NCBI RefSeq assembly: GCF_036826855.1
Contig: NZ_CP104578.1
Coordinates: forward strand, 8,366,501-8,430,500
Direction: 5' to 3'
Length of the DNA: 64,000 nt
Origin: Streptomyces sp. SJL17-4
Lineage (GTDB): Bacteria > Actinomycetota > Actinomycetes > Streptomycetales > Streptomycetaceae
Under the pieces are notes generated by a model that ran no database searches, was not told the origin of the DNA, and saw only the letters and a list, made by a program, of their open reading frames with translations. Shown here one piece after another: positions 26,006 to 35,292 of this stretch (within the stretch, counting starts at the first letter, position 1; each line of letters opens with the position of its first letter). Both the position numbers and the translations under genes were made by a program.

Positions 26006-26399
26006 ACCGATCCGGAGAGCTGGTGCTGCCGGAGACCGGCGGCGAGGCTCAGCCGCGTCCGTACCTGGCCGCATCGTGTGGAAGGCCTCTTTCGGTTCCC
26101 AGCGCCTCTTGTCAAGCATCCGCACGGGAACACCGCCATCCGCTCACACTTCACAATCACATCGAACAGCCACTGACCAGAGTGCCTCCCGAAGTGGGCT
26201 TCTGGCTCAACTTCCGTACTGAGTGACGCTCCGTTTTGGCTGGAGGTCGAAGACAGCGACGGACGGTGGCGACGGGACAAGTACTGCGCGGATACGGCTT
26301 CCAGTCCTCTGGGGGCGACCCAGTACGAGGCTGGCCCAGCCTCGCCGCCGACGACGCGGGCGTGGGCGTGCTGCGACTCTCGCCCGCTCTACCGGGCCG
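26006..26399. other. Intergenic stretch downstream of the HxlR operon
   Basis: No gene is supported. The right part may contain the last, scrambled codons of the decayed hydrolase that follows on the minus strand. Confidence 0.4.
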
Positions 26400-26950
26400 C
26401 ACCCGGTCGGCCGGGGCCGGGATGCCGTCCGTGTCGATGGGCAGTTCGTGGGAGCCGCGCGCGTGGGTGCCGTTCTCGGCGTCGGTTCATCGCCGCCGGC
26501 TGAGGTAGCCGACGACTCCTTGGCGCCGCTCGGGGTGTAGCTGTCGTGGTAGTTGCGCGACATGTCGTTCATCGAGGAGGTGGCGACGGCCCTGATGCGA
26601 CTGTCGGCGGCCGCGGCGGTGAGCGCCATGCCGCTCAGGCCGCAGATGGCGTGCAGGCCGATTCGCTCGCGGTAGACGATGTCCTGCAGGCCGAGGAAGT
26701 CAACAGCAGCGCTGAAGTCCTCGGTACAGATGTCGGGTGAGGCGACGTCGGGGACCTCGCCGTCGCTCTGGCCTGCGAAGGAGGGGGCGAACGCGAGGGC
26801 GGCGTACCCGCGGCGGGCGTACTCGTGGGCGTAGAGGCCCGAGGACTGTTGCCCGAGCCGGCCGACGTGCTCCGAGCGATCACCGAGCCCCGACCGTGCT
26901 CGCCTCCTTCGTACAAGGGCGTACTGGCACGACCGGTACTTCGAGTACAT
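26400..26950 (-). pseudogene. Alpha/beta hydrolase (dienelactone-hydrolase-like) remnant
   Basis: The minus frame gives QQSSGLYAHEYARRGYAALA, FAPSFAGQSDGEVPDVASPD, TEDFSAAVDFLGLQDIVYRE and RIGLHAICGLSGMALTAAAA, where CGLSGM is the nucleophile elbow. It continues DSRIRAVATSSMNDMSRNYH. After this the frame shifts (about 26530) and only scattered matches remain. The N-terminus and the catalytic Asp/His region are missing. Such enzymes are normally 300-340 residues. Confidence 0.65.
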
Positions 26951-27390
26951 GTGAGATATCTGCGACTCGATCAGTCGCCGGCGATGTTGCTGTGGCGTGA
27001 AGCGCCCCCCGCCGGTCCACGGGATGGGGTCGCTAGATTTGTCTCTGTGGCCTGAGCGCGAATGTCGACCCTTGGGTACACCTGTTGGCCCCTGGCCTCC
27101 TTGACTCTGCGTGGCGCGGGCGGGGGAAGTCCCAACGCGGTCGAGCAGCGGCGCAGGGGGCAGGGAACGTCCAGAGCGGTCCTTCGGCCAGCGAGCTTGT
27201 ACGCGTACGTGAGACCTTCCCACGCCCGGTCAACGAGCCGTTCCTGGGCAAGGGAATCCGAAGCTGACGGGGCGTCCCTCCAGGTGATTGCCCGCGGATG
27301 GTCCGCCCGGTGCAACGTGCGACGGCTTCCCGGGCGGGCTCTTTTCCTTCTCGTCCCGGCAATCCGGCGGGGGCGTCCTGCGCAGGTCGG
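26951..27390. other. Intergenic stretch, no supported gene
   Basis: I see no domain, ribosome binding site or repeat of note in either strand. Confidence 0.35.
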
Positions 27391-27894
27391 TCAGGTCTCG
27401 GCCCACGTTGCTTCCAGGAGGGCCGCGTACTCGGCGATCGGCTGAAGCCCCACGGACCGGCGGCGGTCGTCGACTCCGTCGGGGTCTTCGATCGGCCGGG
27501 GCTGGAGTCCGTCGGGTGTCCGCGCGAACTGGCTGCCGTAGACCTGTGGGCGGCCGTCTGCCAGGCGGCATCGGTCGGTCAGGAGGGCGAGATGATCCGG
27601 GGCGGCATCCCCCGCTTCCACGGCCGCGGCAAGGAGTATGAGCACCTGGTGCTGGAAGGCGGGATCCAGGTCGGCATGCTGGGCGATGAGCCAGGCGGCG
27701 GAGGAGGCCTCCTCGCCGACGAGGCGGTACCCGGGCCATCCGTGTGCCTCGATGACGCTCTTCAGGAAGGCCGTGTTGCCGGTGTCCACCGCCATCATCT
27801 CGCGCGCGTCCATGGGCTGTCGGAGGCGTGGGGCCTGGTCGAGTTCGCGGCGGCGTAGTAACTCGGCGGCGAGGTCTGGGTGGTTGGGGTGCAT
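27391..27894 (-). CDS. DUF6624 family protein
   Basis: The protein has 167 residues from ATG 27894 (MHPNHPDLAAELLRRRELDQ). Hallmarks of DUF6624 are MMAVDTGNTAFLKSVIEAHG, WPGYRLVGEEASSAAWLIAQ, HADLDPAFQHQVLILLAAAV, LALLTDRCRLADGRPQVYGS and PDGVDDRRRSVGLQPIAEY. The function of the family is not known. The methyltransferase gene lies 79 bp upstream on the same strand, so the two may be co-transcribed. Confidence 0.85.
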   Translation of the reverse strand: MHPNHPDLAAELLRRRELDQAPRLRQPMDAREMMAVDTGNTAFLKSVIEAHGWPGYRLVGEEASSAAWLIAQHADLDPAFQHQVLILLAAAVEAGDAAPDHLALLTDRCRLADGRPQVYGSQFARTPDGLQPRPIEDPDGVDDRRRSVGLQPIAEYAALLEATWAET

Positions 27895-27973
27895 GGGGGT
27901 CCCTTCGTGGGATGGGGTGTCCTTGTCTGCTGGTGGATGGGGGGCGCGGTGGGCGGTGTAGGGCGGTGGCTGG

Positions 27974-28543
27974 TCACGGGGACCGGAGGATGAGGTGGTC
28001 GAGCCAGCCGAGTTCCCACCGGTCGACGTCCCAGCCCTGGCAGAGGCCGGTGATCTCGGCGGCCGGGAGGGCGCTGGAGCGGCGACCGGCGGCGAGGGTC
28101 TCGCGTTCCAGGACGGGGAGGACGAGGTAGACCAGGCCGCCGGGCCGCAGCAGGCTGCGGGCCATGCCGAGCAGCTCTGGTTTGCGGTCGAGGAACTGGA
28201 AGGAGAGCCGGAACGAGACGACGTCCATGCTCGCCGGCGTGACGCCTGGAGGCGGCCCGGTCTCGATGTCGTGCTGGATCCAGCGGGGGCCGAGGGTGGA
28301 GGAGCGGGCGCGGGCCTTGAGGAGAGCTGCGGCGGAGATCTCTACGCCGGTCACGTCGTAACCCAGGGAGTGCAGGCAGCGGGCCAACTGGCCGGTGCCG
28401 CATCCGATGTCCAGGGCTTTCTGTCCAGGCTGAGGGGCGGCATGGCGGGTGAACATGGATATCTCGGCGTCGCAGACCTGCCGCCAGTCGCGGCCGTCGT
28501 CGTAGACGGGGTTCCAGTACTCGGCGGTGTTCCTGGCGCTCAC
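27974..28543 (-). CDS. Class I SAM-dependent methyltransferase
   Basis: The protein has 189 residues from GTG 28543 (MSARNTAEYWNPVYDDGRDW), with GGAAGGG upstream. QKALDIGCGTGQLARCLHSL is motif I and YDVTGVEISAAALLKARA motif II. MDVVSFRLSFQFLDRKPELL is motif IV, and LLRPGGLVYLVLPVLER the following strand. It is shorter than many in the family (220-250) but contains the whole Rossmann core. The substrate is unknown. It precedes the DUF6624 gene. Confidence 0.87.
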   Translation of the reverse strand: MSARNTAEYWNPVYDDGRDWRQVCDAEISMFTRHAAPQPGQKALDIGCGTGQLARCLHSLGYDVTGVEISAAALLKARARSSTLGPRWIQHDIETGPPPGVTPASMDVVSFRLSFQFLDRKPELLGMARSLLRPGGLVYLVLPVLERETLAAGRRSSALPAAEITGLCQGWDVDRWELGWLDHLILRSP

Positions 28544-28840
28544 ATCGGTCCCTTCCGTGCGTGTGCGGAGGTTGCGTCAGCGGCTTCGGTCGACGGGGAT
28601 GTCTGCCCGATGGGCCTACGTTTCCCTCCTTGGTGGGGTGATACCCGTCAGGTGCTCGGCGTGTGTGGTCCAGGCGTCAGCGAGTTCGGGGGGCCTCGGG
28701 AGGCGACTTGGAGGAGTTGCCCGAGGGCGATGAGTTCGCCGGTGCGGCCCGCGTCAGTGTCGAAGACGTCGTCGAACTCGGCCCGAACGCGGGGGCCCCT
28801 ATGTCTTTGGTCAAGGTGGTCAGGTGGCACTCTGTCTGCC
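28544..28840 (-). other. Short stretch with decayed minus-strand frames
   Basis: A minus frame contains RVRAEFDDVFDTDAGRTGEL and IALGQLLQVAS, then shifts to ELADAWTTHAEHLTGITPP. This looks like the 3' end of a broken gene of unknown family. Confidence 0.3.
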
Positions 28841-29002
28841 ATGAGCGATGAAGTGTATGGGGGACACCAGTTCGACGAGGGCATGCGGCCGTGCGTCTTT
28901 TGCAATCACCCTGTCGTGATCGACTCGCTCGACGAATGGGACTGCCCCGTGTGCGGCGTGACTGATGAGGGGCAGCCTGAGGTGGCGACCCGGGATTCAT
29001 AG
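28841..29002 (+). CDS. Small zinc-ribbon-like protein
   Basis: A 53-residue frame starting MSDEVYGGHQFDEGMRPCVF. Two CxxC pairs (CVFC, CPVC) 16 residues apart would form a zinc ribbon. It was probably a DNA-binding or metal-storage mini-protein. Its last codons overlap the end of the IS110 remnant (VATRDS), so the natural C-terminus may have been cut off by that insertion. Confidence 0.45.
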   Translation: MSDEVYGGHQFDEGMRPCVFCNHPVVIDSLDEWDCPVCGVTDEGQPEVATRDS

Positions 29003-30170
29003 AAGGTTCCGTCGCGGAGCATGGCGAAGAGGACGTCGGCTCGTTGTCTGGCGAGGCAGAGCAGGGCCTGGGTGTGGTGCTTACCCTGGGCGATCTTCTT
29101 GTCGTAGTAGGTCCGCGACGCCGGGTCGCCCAGGGCGGCGAACGCGGAGAGGAGGAAAGCCCGTTTGAGCTGCTTGTTCCCTCTCCGAGACGGCTGTTCA
29201 CCCCAGATCGATGAGCCTGAGCTCCGGGTAGCCGGGGCGAAACCGGCGTAGGCGGCGAGGTGGCCGACGGTTGGGAAGGGGCTGCCGTCGCCGACCTCGA
29301 TCAGGATGCGGGCTCCTGTCCTGACGCCGACTCCCGGCATCGACGTCAGGACCTTCGAAAGAGGGTGAGCCTCCAGCAGTTCCTCGATCCGCCCGGCCAA
29401 CAGCTTGCGTTGATCGAGCACAGCCGTCAGCGAGGCAGCCAGGCTCGGGACGATCAGCGCGGCCGCATCGGTCCCCGGAACGGGAACGGCCTGCTCGTCC
29501 AGGGCGTCGCAGATCTCTTCGACCAGCCGCTCGGCCATCCTCGGCGCCTCCGGCCGCGTCAGCAGCGTGACCAGGCGCCGACGCCCGCCTTGCGTATCTG
29601 GGCCGGGGATCCGAACCGTTCCAGCAGCGTGAGGACGGCTGGGTGCTGCAACCGCGGCCCCAGGACCCGTTCCAGCGAGGCGTGGATCTGGGTGTGGCCG
29701 TGCAGGCGGTTCGCGACCCGGGTGGCCTCGCCGGCCAGGTTGTCATCGAAGCCGACGATCATCTCCAGTTCGGCGATCGTCTGGTCCTCGCCGTCGATCG
29801 TCCGAAGCGTGTGGGCATCGCGCGGCGGCATCGGCGATGATGAACGTGTCCTTCGCGTCCGTCTTCGCTTCCCCCGGATAGAGGTCGGCGATCCGCCGCA
29901 TCGTCAGCCCGGGCAGGTAGGCGACCGGGCAGCCCTGTCCCGGGCCACGGCCAGCGGCAGGGCACCGGTCTAGGCCGGCTGGTCGACCACGACCAGCACC
30001 GTTCCGTGCTTGGCCTGGAGTTTCGCGAAGAGATCGCGGAGCTTGGGTTCGGTGTTGGGTAGGCGCTCGTCGCACGCCTTCTCGCCGGCCGGTGTGACGG
30101 CGGTGGCATGGTGTTCGCCCTTGCCGACGTCCAGGCCGAGGAAGACGTCGATGTCGCCGGTGTCGATCAC
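28999..30170 (-). pseudogene. IS110-family transposase, multiply frameshifted
   Basis: It starts MIDTGDIDVFLGLDVGKGEH (first Asp of the RuvC-like DEDD domain). It continues in other frames: LTMRRIADLYPGEAKTDAKD, DDNLAGEATRVANRLHGHTQ and LLEAHPLSKVLTSMPGVGVR. The Tnp20 part follows as TVGHLAAYAGFAPATRSSGS, RGNKQLKRAFLLSAFAAL and YYDKKIAQGKHHTQALLCLA. At least four frameshifts separate these pieces, so the gene is dead, but both domains are nearly full length. IS110 elements insert without conspicuous terminal repeats, and I found none. Confidence 0.85.
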
Positions 30171-30354
30171 GTGCAGGCCCCTCCATCACGCTTCCGTCCG
30201 GCCTTGCCAGGGCACCGAGCTGCCACATCCACGTTACGGAGAGCTCTTCCGGCTCGGGTGAAGCCAGTGCTCAAGCCCCTCATCAGCGGTCCGTCGATGC
30301 CTCCGGGCCCGGTGACACCACCCCCCCCGGATCATGAACAACAAGAGGGGGAAG

Positions 30355-30745
30355 CCATGCCGGACCCGAATACCGGAGGCCCCATTGCGGAGCCATGAAG
30401 ACGGTAACGGGGGGCGCTGTCGAAGATGAAGTGGCAGGGCAGTGTGGCCGGCGTGTACGGCGAGCTGGTGTCGGCGGCGTCGATCGCCCGGACCGACCAC
30501 GAGTACATGGTGTTGTTGACCAGGCCGTTGGTGGAGAAGCCTGGGGTCGTGCGCGTGGCCGCGCTGGTGTCGCCGCCCACGGACACCGTTCCGGTCGACT
30601 GGAGCATGGCGCCGGTGATGTGCCACTTGTTGGTGGGCCACATGGTGAAGTCGAGGTTGCCGTCCTTGTCGGTGGACTTGGCTGTGAAGTTGATGGTCTC
30701 GGCGCGGCAGCCCTGAGCTGGTCCACCTGTGAGGTGTCCCCGGAA
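30355..30745 (-). pseudogene. Fragment of a secreted Ig/LamG-type surface protein
   Basis: The minus frame gives QGCRAETINFTAKSTDKDGN, DFTMWPTNKWHITGAMLQST, GTVSVGGDTSAATRTTPGF and STNGLVNNTMYSWSVRAIDA with ADTSSPYTPATLPCHFIFDS. This repeat type precedes LamG or jelly-roll domains in large secreted Streptomyces proteins. Both ends are missing and no start or signal peptide is present. Confidence 0.5.
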
Positions 30746-30906
30746 CAGCGAATGCTCACCGTCGCAGCAGCAAGGTCCGTACCCCCTCCTGGCTCAATCG
30801 AGCAGTTGTGGCTCTGGTCCACTTTCCGTGGAGGCTCACGGATCGTGATGTCAGCGGTGTGTGGTGGGATGGCCGGACTCTGCCGTTGATCCACTGGGAG
30901 ACCATC

Positions 30907-31185
30907 GTGACGTCTTCGTACCCGTCCCTGACTCGTGCCTTGGCCGAGGCTTTGGTCGACGTCCTGTGGTTCATCGAGGGCAGTGAAGACGAGCAGATGG
31001 ATCAGGATGATGCGGTCAAGGTCATAGAGGGAGTCGCCCACGTGGTCAGCACGCTGTCGAGTAATCAGCAGCAGGAGCTGATCGCCCTGCTCGGGGCGAT
31101 GGCAGCCGCTGAGACCAACCCCGCTCGCCGTGAGTTCCTGGAGGAGTTCCCGGCGGGATTCGGGCTCATCGACGATCTGCCCTGA
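30907..31185 (+). CDS. Small conserved hypothetical protein
   Basis: The protein has 92 residues from GTG 30907, with GGGAGA upstream: MTSSYPSLTRALAEALVDVL, WFIEGSEDEQMDQDDAVKVI, EGVAHVVSTLSSNQQQELIA and REFLEEFPAGFGLIDDLP. It is helical, acidic and soluble. The length and the conserved-looking FPxGFGLxDDxP end suggest an intact gene. Proteins of this type are often found beside toxin or SMI1-like genes, but none is adjacent. The function is unknown. Confidence 0.6.
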   Translation: MTSSYPSLTRALAEALVDVLWFIEGSEDEQMDQDDAVKVIEGVAHVVSTLSSNQQQELIALLGAMAAAETNPARREFLEEFPAGFGLIDDLP

Positions 31186-31627
31186 AGGACTTCAGCTTGC
31201 CATGCAAGGCCGGCACCAAACCGTGCTGCGGCGGTTGATCCTCCACCCAGACTCATCACCATGAACTCGACGATGTTGGAGAACGGCATGGTGAGACGCA
31301 AGAAGGAGAAGAGGGAGCGGCCCGCCTGGAGCGTTCCGAGGGGATCGTTCTGTTGGCGACGCCGGAGGGCTGGCGCACCGGTGTCCTCACCGAAAGCGGA
31401 ATACTCTGCGGGCGGCTGGACGTGCCGATCAACACCGACCGCAAGACGCGCGCGCGAGCATGCGGGCGAAGGAGCGCACGTGCCCGGCGAGTGCGTCCAG
31501 TTCGGGGCAGTTTGCCAGCACAGCGGAGGCTGCCTTGAGCTGCACATCTCTCGCGGAATCAAGTGCCCTGCGTATCGTGAAGCCGGGAGCCGAAAGCTCT
31601 TCCGCAGGGCACCGCCTGCGCGCGGCA

Positions 31628-32142
31628 GTGGATGAGGACGGCACAGTCGAGGTCCGCACAGACGACTTCGTCATCGTGGACAGGACCGCGGTGCTCAGCC
31701 AGCTGACCTCATTCATCCCCACGGAGACCTTGGCCGTCTGGCTGGCTGTGCTGACGGCGCTGGGAGAACCCAAGCGTTTGCCAGGGCAGTCCGTCTGCAA
31801 GGCGGAGTGGGCCGCGCACTGGCGGTTTGCGCTAGGGATCTTCATTGCGACTCTGGGTCTCACCACCGCGCTTCTGCAGGGGCGTGTTGGGCAGAGAGAG
31901 CCCAGACCGCGAAAGCCGCCCCAGCCGCTGAGGCCTCGGGCCACGGAATCTCGAACTTGAAGCGTCTGCGCCGCCCTGACCTGAGGGTCGCTTCCTTCTG
32001 CTTGTTGTAGCTCACCTTCTGCAACTTCCCCACCGACAGATGGAGCCCCGCGGTCATCCTGGTGGGAACAGGCGTCATCGCCATCGTCATGGCGGTGACC
32101 GGCACCAGCGTGAACTGGGCCAAGGTGCTCAAGACCATGTAG
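31628..32142 (+). pseudogene. Two-helix membrane protein, frameshifted
   Basis: GTG 31628 opens VDEDGTVEVRTDDFVIVDRT, SQLTSFIPTETLAVWLAVLT and WRFALGIFIATLGLTTALLQ (a membrane helix). The frame then drifts into Pro/Arg-rich sequence. Near 32041 another plus frame continues as WSPAVILVGTGVIAIVMAVT and VNWAKVLKTM before TAG at 32140-32142. The two parts would together make a small two-pass membrane protein. One or two frameshifts now separate them. Confidence 0.5.
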
Positions 32143-32495
32143 CCCCAGTCTCCCTGCCTCTCCGCACCCACCCCAGCCCGGGCCACGGATGCGAACGTCG
32201 CAGTAGTGCTTGTTGATGTGCGGGCATGGCCGGGCAGGTGCCTCGTGCCCGGAGCGGAGCGTGGTCCGCTCAGGTTCACGGCTCCTGCATGCGGATTCCC
32301 CATTGACATTCCTATTGCGATACGAGCGTCGCACTCCAGCTGCGGGTCCGCCGGTTCAAGGGGTCGTGTACGGCCACCTCACCAAGCTTGCGTGCCATCT
32401 GCTCGCGGCCGCAGGTCCGCTGCGCCAGTGTGGTGGTCAGGTCCAGCAGTGCTGCGCGTACAAGGAAGGGTCGCATTCGTCGCGGTTGATCTAAT
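32143..32495. other. Intergenic stretch, no supported gene
   Basis: Open frames here are short and lack coding character. It ends at the left inverted repeat of the Imm21 cassette. Confidence 0.4.
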
Positions 32496-32515
32496 GTCCT
32501 GTGCCATCGAACCTT
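32496..32515 (+). repeat. Left terminal inverted repeat of the Imm21 cassette
   Basis: These 20 bases match the reverse complement of 33267-33286 at 19 of 20 positions. A partly inverted second copy of the core (tcgaaggttgat) follows inside, so the end can fold into a hairpin. Confidence 0.7.
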
Positions 32516-32587
32516 GATCGTTGCCGTCGAAGGTTGATGATCATTAGGTTCGTGTCACCGAAGTTGAGTGGCACGGGGCGCTGGGTG

Positions 32588-33175
32588 TCAGGGGTGGACG
32601 TCCTCGGCAACGAGCTGCACCACACCCACCCACGGGAACTCGCCCGTCTGATGGACCGCACGTACCCTCCACTGACCTGCCGGGAGCTCCATTGGAGCCT
32701 GGTCCGGCTGGCCCCCATCGGGATACGCCACTCCCAGATCGGCGCCAGCTTCGGCCGAATCCATCAACACCGCTGGGCCATCGGTGACCCACAGCCCGGC
32801 GTCCTCCCACGCGGTGTCTGGATCGGTCAGGATCGCCTCGGCGGCCGCGAACAATTCGGCCTCGGAGTCCGCAGCCAGCCACCGCACGAACAGCAGCTTC
32901 TCTGGCAGGAAGCACGTCTTTGCAGGTTCGTCGGCCAGAACAAGCGCGGTGGCGGCGCCCGCGGCCACAGCGATCACACCGGCCCAGTTCTCCACCTCAC
33001 AGGCGCGGTCATAGTCATCACGGCCATCGGTACTGCCAAGGACGGAACTGTCCTCCGCGCATCCACCCCAGTCGTTCACAGAGGACCCCGGAATGACGAT
33101 CAAGGGGCCGCCCATCGACCGTACCCACACCAGCCCAGCACGGTCACAGCGATCGGCGTCGTGAGAAGCATCCAC
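32588..33175 (-). CDS. Immunity protein 21 (Imm21)-like protein
   Basis: Up to 195 residues from GTG 33175; a start nearer the WVRSMGGPLIVIPGSSV segment is possible. Family features are a leading VRSMGGPLIVIP strand, DYDRACEVENWAGVIAVAAG, ALVLADEPAKTCFLPEKLLF, VRWLAADSEAELFAAAEAIL and the C-terminal GQWRVRAVHQTGEFPWVGVV. Imm21 proteins neutralise toxins of bacterial polymorphic (contact-delivered) systems. No toxin gene is adjacent, so this is an orphan immunity gene. It is enclosed by short inverted repeats, which suggests it moved as a cassette. Confidence 0.75.
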   Translation of the reverse strand: MDASHDADRCDRAGLVWVRSMGGPLIVIPGSSVNDWGGCAEDSSVLGSTDGRDDYDRACEVENWAGVIAVAAGAATALVLADEPAKTCFLPEKLLFVRWLAADSEAELFAAAEAILTDPDTAWEDAGLWVTDGPAVLMDSAEAGADLGVAYPDGGQPDQAPMELPAGQWRVRAVHQTGEFPWVGVVQLVAEDVHP

Positions 33176-33266
33176 GCGCGCAGTCTGCCGCCCCCTACTG
33201 ACACCGCCCGGAGGCCGGGAACCTGGTCGGCCGACCCAGTCACTCACCATTCGACGTTACGCGCTG

Positions 33267-33286
33267 AAGGTTCGATGTCACAGGAC
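33267..33286 (-). repeat. Right terminal inverted repeat of the Imm21 cassette
   Basis: This is the inverted partner of 32496-32515. The IS630-type element begins only five bases further right. Confidence 0.7.
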
Positions 33287-33290
33287 ACCT

Positions 33291-34453
33291 ACTGAGGTTG
33301 AACTTGTGGTCTCGTCGGGGCTGACGGCTCCTCGTCCGTGCGGTATCACCCGTGCATGCGGTATCCACATGGGGGCGGGCCGACCCCCGAACGGCAGCAG
33401 TTCCGTGAGGATTTGCGGCTCAAAGCAGCGAAGCAGTTCGCCCGGGGTGAGGCGAGTTCGGTGATCGCCAAGGGCTTGCGGGTCAGTGTCCGCTCGGTGC
33501 AGCGGTGGCGGCGGATGTGGAACGAGGGAGGTCCGCGGGCTCTGCGATCGCAGGGGCCGGCGTCGCTCCCGAGGCTGAGCGAGAAGCAGTTCGCGCAGCT
33601 GGAGGCGGAGCTGACCAAGGGGCCAGCTGCCCACGGCTGGGAGGTCCAGCGATGGACGCTCGCGCGGATCAAGACGCCGATCGGCCGACGCTTCCACATG
33701 AGCTACACCATCCAGGGCGTGCGGAAACTGTTGGTGCGTAACGGCTGGTCCTGCCAGGTCCCGGCCCGACGCGCGAACGAGCGGGACGACCGCGCGGTGG
33801 CCGGGTGGGTCATGGAGGTGTGGCCCTGCGCGGAAGACTCGCGGCGGCGAGTGGAGCCTGGCTGGTCTTCGAGGACGAGGCCGGATTCCCCATGACGCCG
33901 CCGCAGGCCAGGACCTGGTCACAGCGCGGAGGGGCCCCGGTGGTGAGGGTCCGCGGCCGGTCCCGCAGACGGGTCTCCATCGCCGCGCTGACCTGCTGCA
34001 AACCCGGCCACCGGTCTCGGCTGATCTACCGGCCGCGCCGGGACGACGGCCAACGCGACGGACGCAAAAGCTTCTCCTGGCGCGACTACCGGGACCTGCT
34101 GATCGCCGCCCACCAGCAACTCGACGGCCCGATCGTCCTCGCCTGGGACAACCTCAACGCCCACAAGGCAGCCGGCGTGCGGCAGTGGGCGGCAGCCCGG
34201 GAGTGGCTGACCATCTACCACCTTCCGCCCTACGCACCCGACCTCAACTCCGTCGAAGGGATCTGGTCGCTGCTGTGACGCGGCTGTCTCCAACGTCGCC
34301 TTCAGCACACCCGAACACCTGGTCCAGCGCATCCGACGCGGCCTACGGCACATCCAGTACCGCAGCTACCTCATAGACGGCTGTCTCGCCGAGACCGGCC
34401 TGACCATGAGACCCACCTGAGTAGCCCAGCAACACCACGAGTTCAATCCCAGT
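33291..34453 (+). mobile_element. IS630-family insertion sequence, transposase frameshifted
   Basis: The ends are inverted repeats: 33291-33310 (actgaggttgaacttgtggt) and 34434-34453, identical at about 17 of 20 positions. Together with the transposase this defines an element of about 1.16 kb. A third copy of the right-hand repeat lies at 35111-35131 beyond an unrelated gene. Confidence 0.75.
33356..34420 (+). pseudogene. IS630-family transposase
   Basis: From ATG 33356 the first part is a helix-turn-helix region (EASSVIAKGLRVSVRSVQRW and GWEVQRWTLARIKTPIG). Near 33840 the frame changes to AWLVFEDEAGFPMTPPQART, with the first Asp in FEDEAG. It continues IVLAWDNLNAHKAAGVRQW (second Asp) and YHLPPYAPDLNSVEGIWSL (Glu). 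A TGA at 34276 is bypassed in a third frame that ends in FSTPEHLVQRIRRGLRHIQY to TGA 34420. The first shift could be programmed, as in some IS630-type elements; the second looks like damage. Confidence 0.8.
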
Positions 34454-34557
34454 CGCCCTGTGAACGGTCATGGTCGGTGATGGCCGCCACTTTCCCGGCC
34501 ATCCGTCTGCCACCCCTGGATGCACGGGACGTGAACCAGGTAGGCGATCATCGTGTG

Positions 34558-35103
34558 ATGCATACAGCTATGTGGCCGACGCTCCCGGACGCGGAACGGG
34601 ATCAGTGGGTTTACCTCCCAGGGCAGGCCCTGGGGCCGCTGCGCATGGATATGCATCGCGAGGAGGTCATCGCGGCTCTGGCCGCGCATGGGTTTGCTAC
34701 GCAGTCCGACGGGCGTATCGAGGGGTGTGGTTTTGTACATTTCGCCAAGGAAGGCAGCCCGGTAATCAAGGCGGCGGTGGAGTGCTACTTCCACGACGAC
34801 GGGGAACTGGCCTACGTCCTCATCGACGGCCGGTTTGGCCCACAGGTGGCCTGTCAGGGGATTCGGCTCATCGGCCGTGTGCCGTCGCAGCTCGCGCGGG
34901 AGATGGAGGACTACGCAAGCGAACACGACACCGGCATCTGGTTCAGTTACGGCGGCGACTGCTTCTGCGACGGCTTCCAGCTCGAAATCGGCGCGCAGCG
35001 TGCCGGCGACCACGTCGTGTCATGGGCCTTGTTCTTCATTGCTGGAGAAGATCCCTCCATCACGCGTGACGCCGCGCCCGCTGCGATCTGGCACCGCTGG
35101 TAG
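34558..35103 (+). CDS. Orphan hypothetical protein next to the IS630 element
   Basis: The protein has 181 residues from ATG 34558 (MHTAMWPTLPDAERDQWVYL); GTG three bases upstream or an ATG at 34477 are alternatives. It is soluble and mixed alpha/beta: PGQALGPLRMDMHREEVIAA, ECYFHDDGELAYVLIDGRFG, PSQLAREMEDYASEHDTGIW and AGDHVVSWALFFIAGEDPSI. The general shape resembles small immunity-type proteins, but I do not recognise the family. It lies between the right repeat of the IS630 element and a further copy of that repeat. Confidence 0.6.
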   Translation: MHTAMWPTLPDAERDQWVYLPGQALGPLRMDMHREEVIAALAAHGFATQSDGRIEGCGFVHFAKEGSPVIKAAVECYFHDDGELAYVLIDGRFGPQVACQGIRLIGRVPSQLAREMEDYASEHDTGIWFSYGGDCFCDGFQLEIGAQRAGDHVVSWALFFIAGEDPSITRDAAPAAIWHRW

Positions 35104-35110
35104 ACGACAT

Positions 35111-35131
35111 CACGAGTTCAACCTCAGTAGG
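35111..35131 (-). repeat. Third copy of the IS630 terminal repeat
   Basis: cacgagttcaacctcagtag is the inverted form of the left end at 33291 and matches it slightly better than the element's own right end. It encloses the orphan gene at 34558-35103. Confidence 0.7.
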
Positions 35132-35292
35132 AGTTCTTGGAAGCCGTTGCTGTACCGGTCATGGAGTCTGTCGATCGAACGGGAGTCTCGATCGTGTGAT
35201 CGCGGGCCTTGCCCGGCATGAGAGCAGAGCCTGGCGGTATGCGGGGAAAATCCAGGGGAGCGGACGGCCACGCGCTGCTACGGTCGGGCGCC

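Noticed and set aside
32288-32315. A TTGACA box near 32,290 as promoter
   Set aside because: The best -10-like word lies only about 10 bases away and no gene starts downstream.
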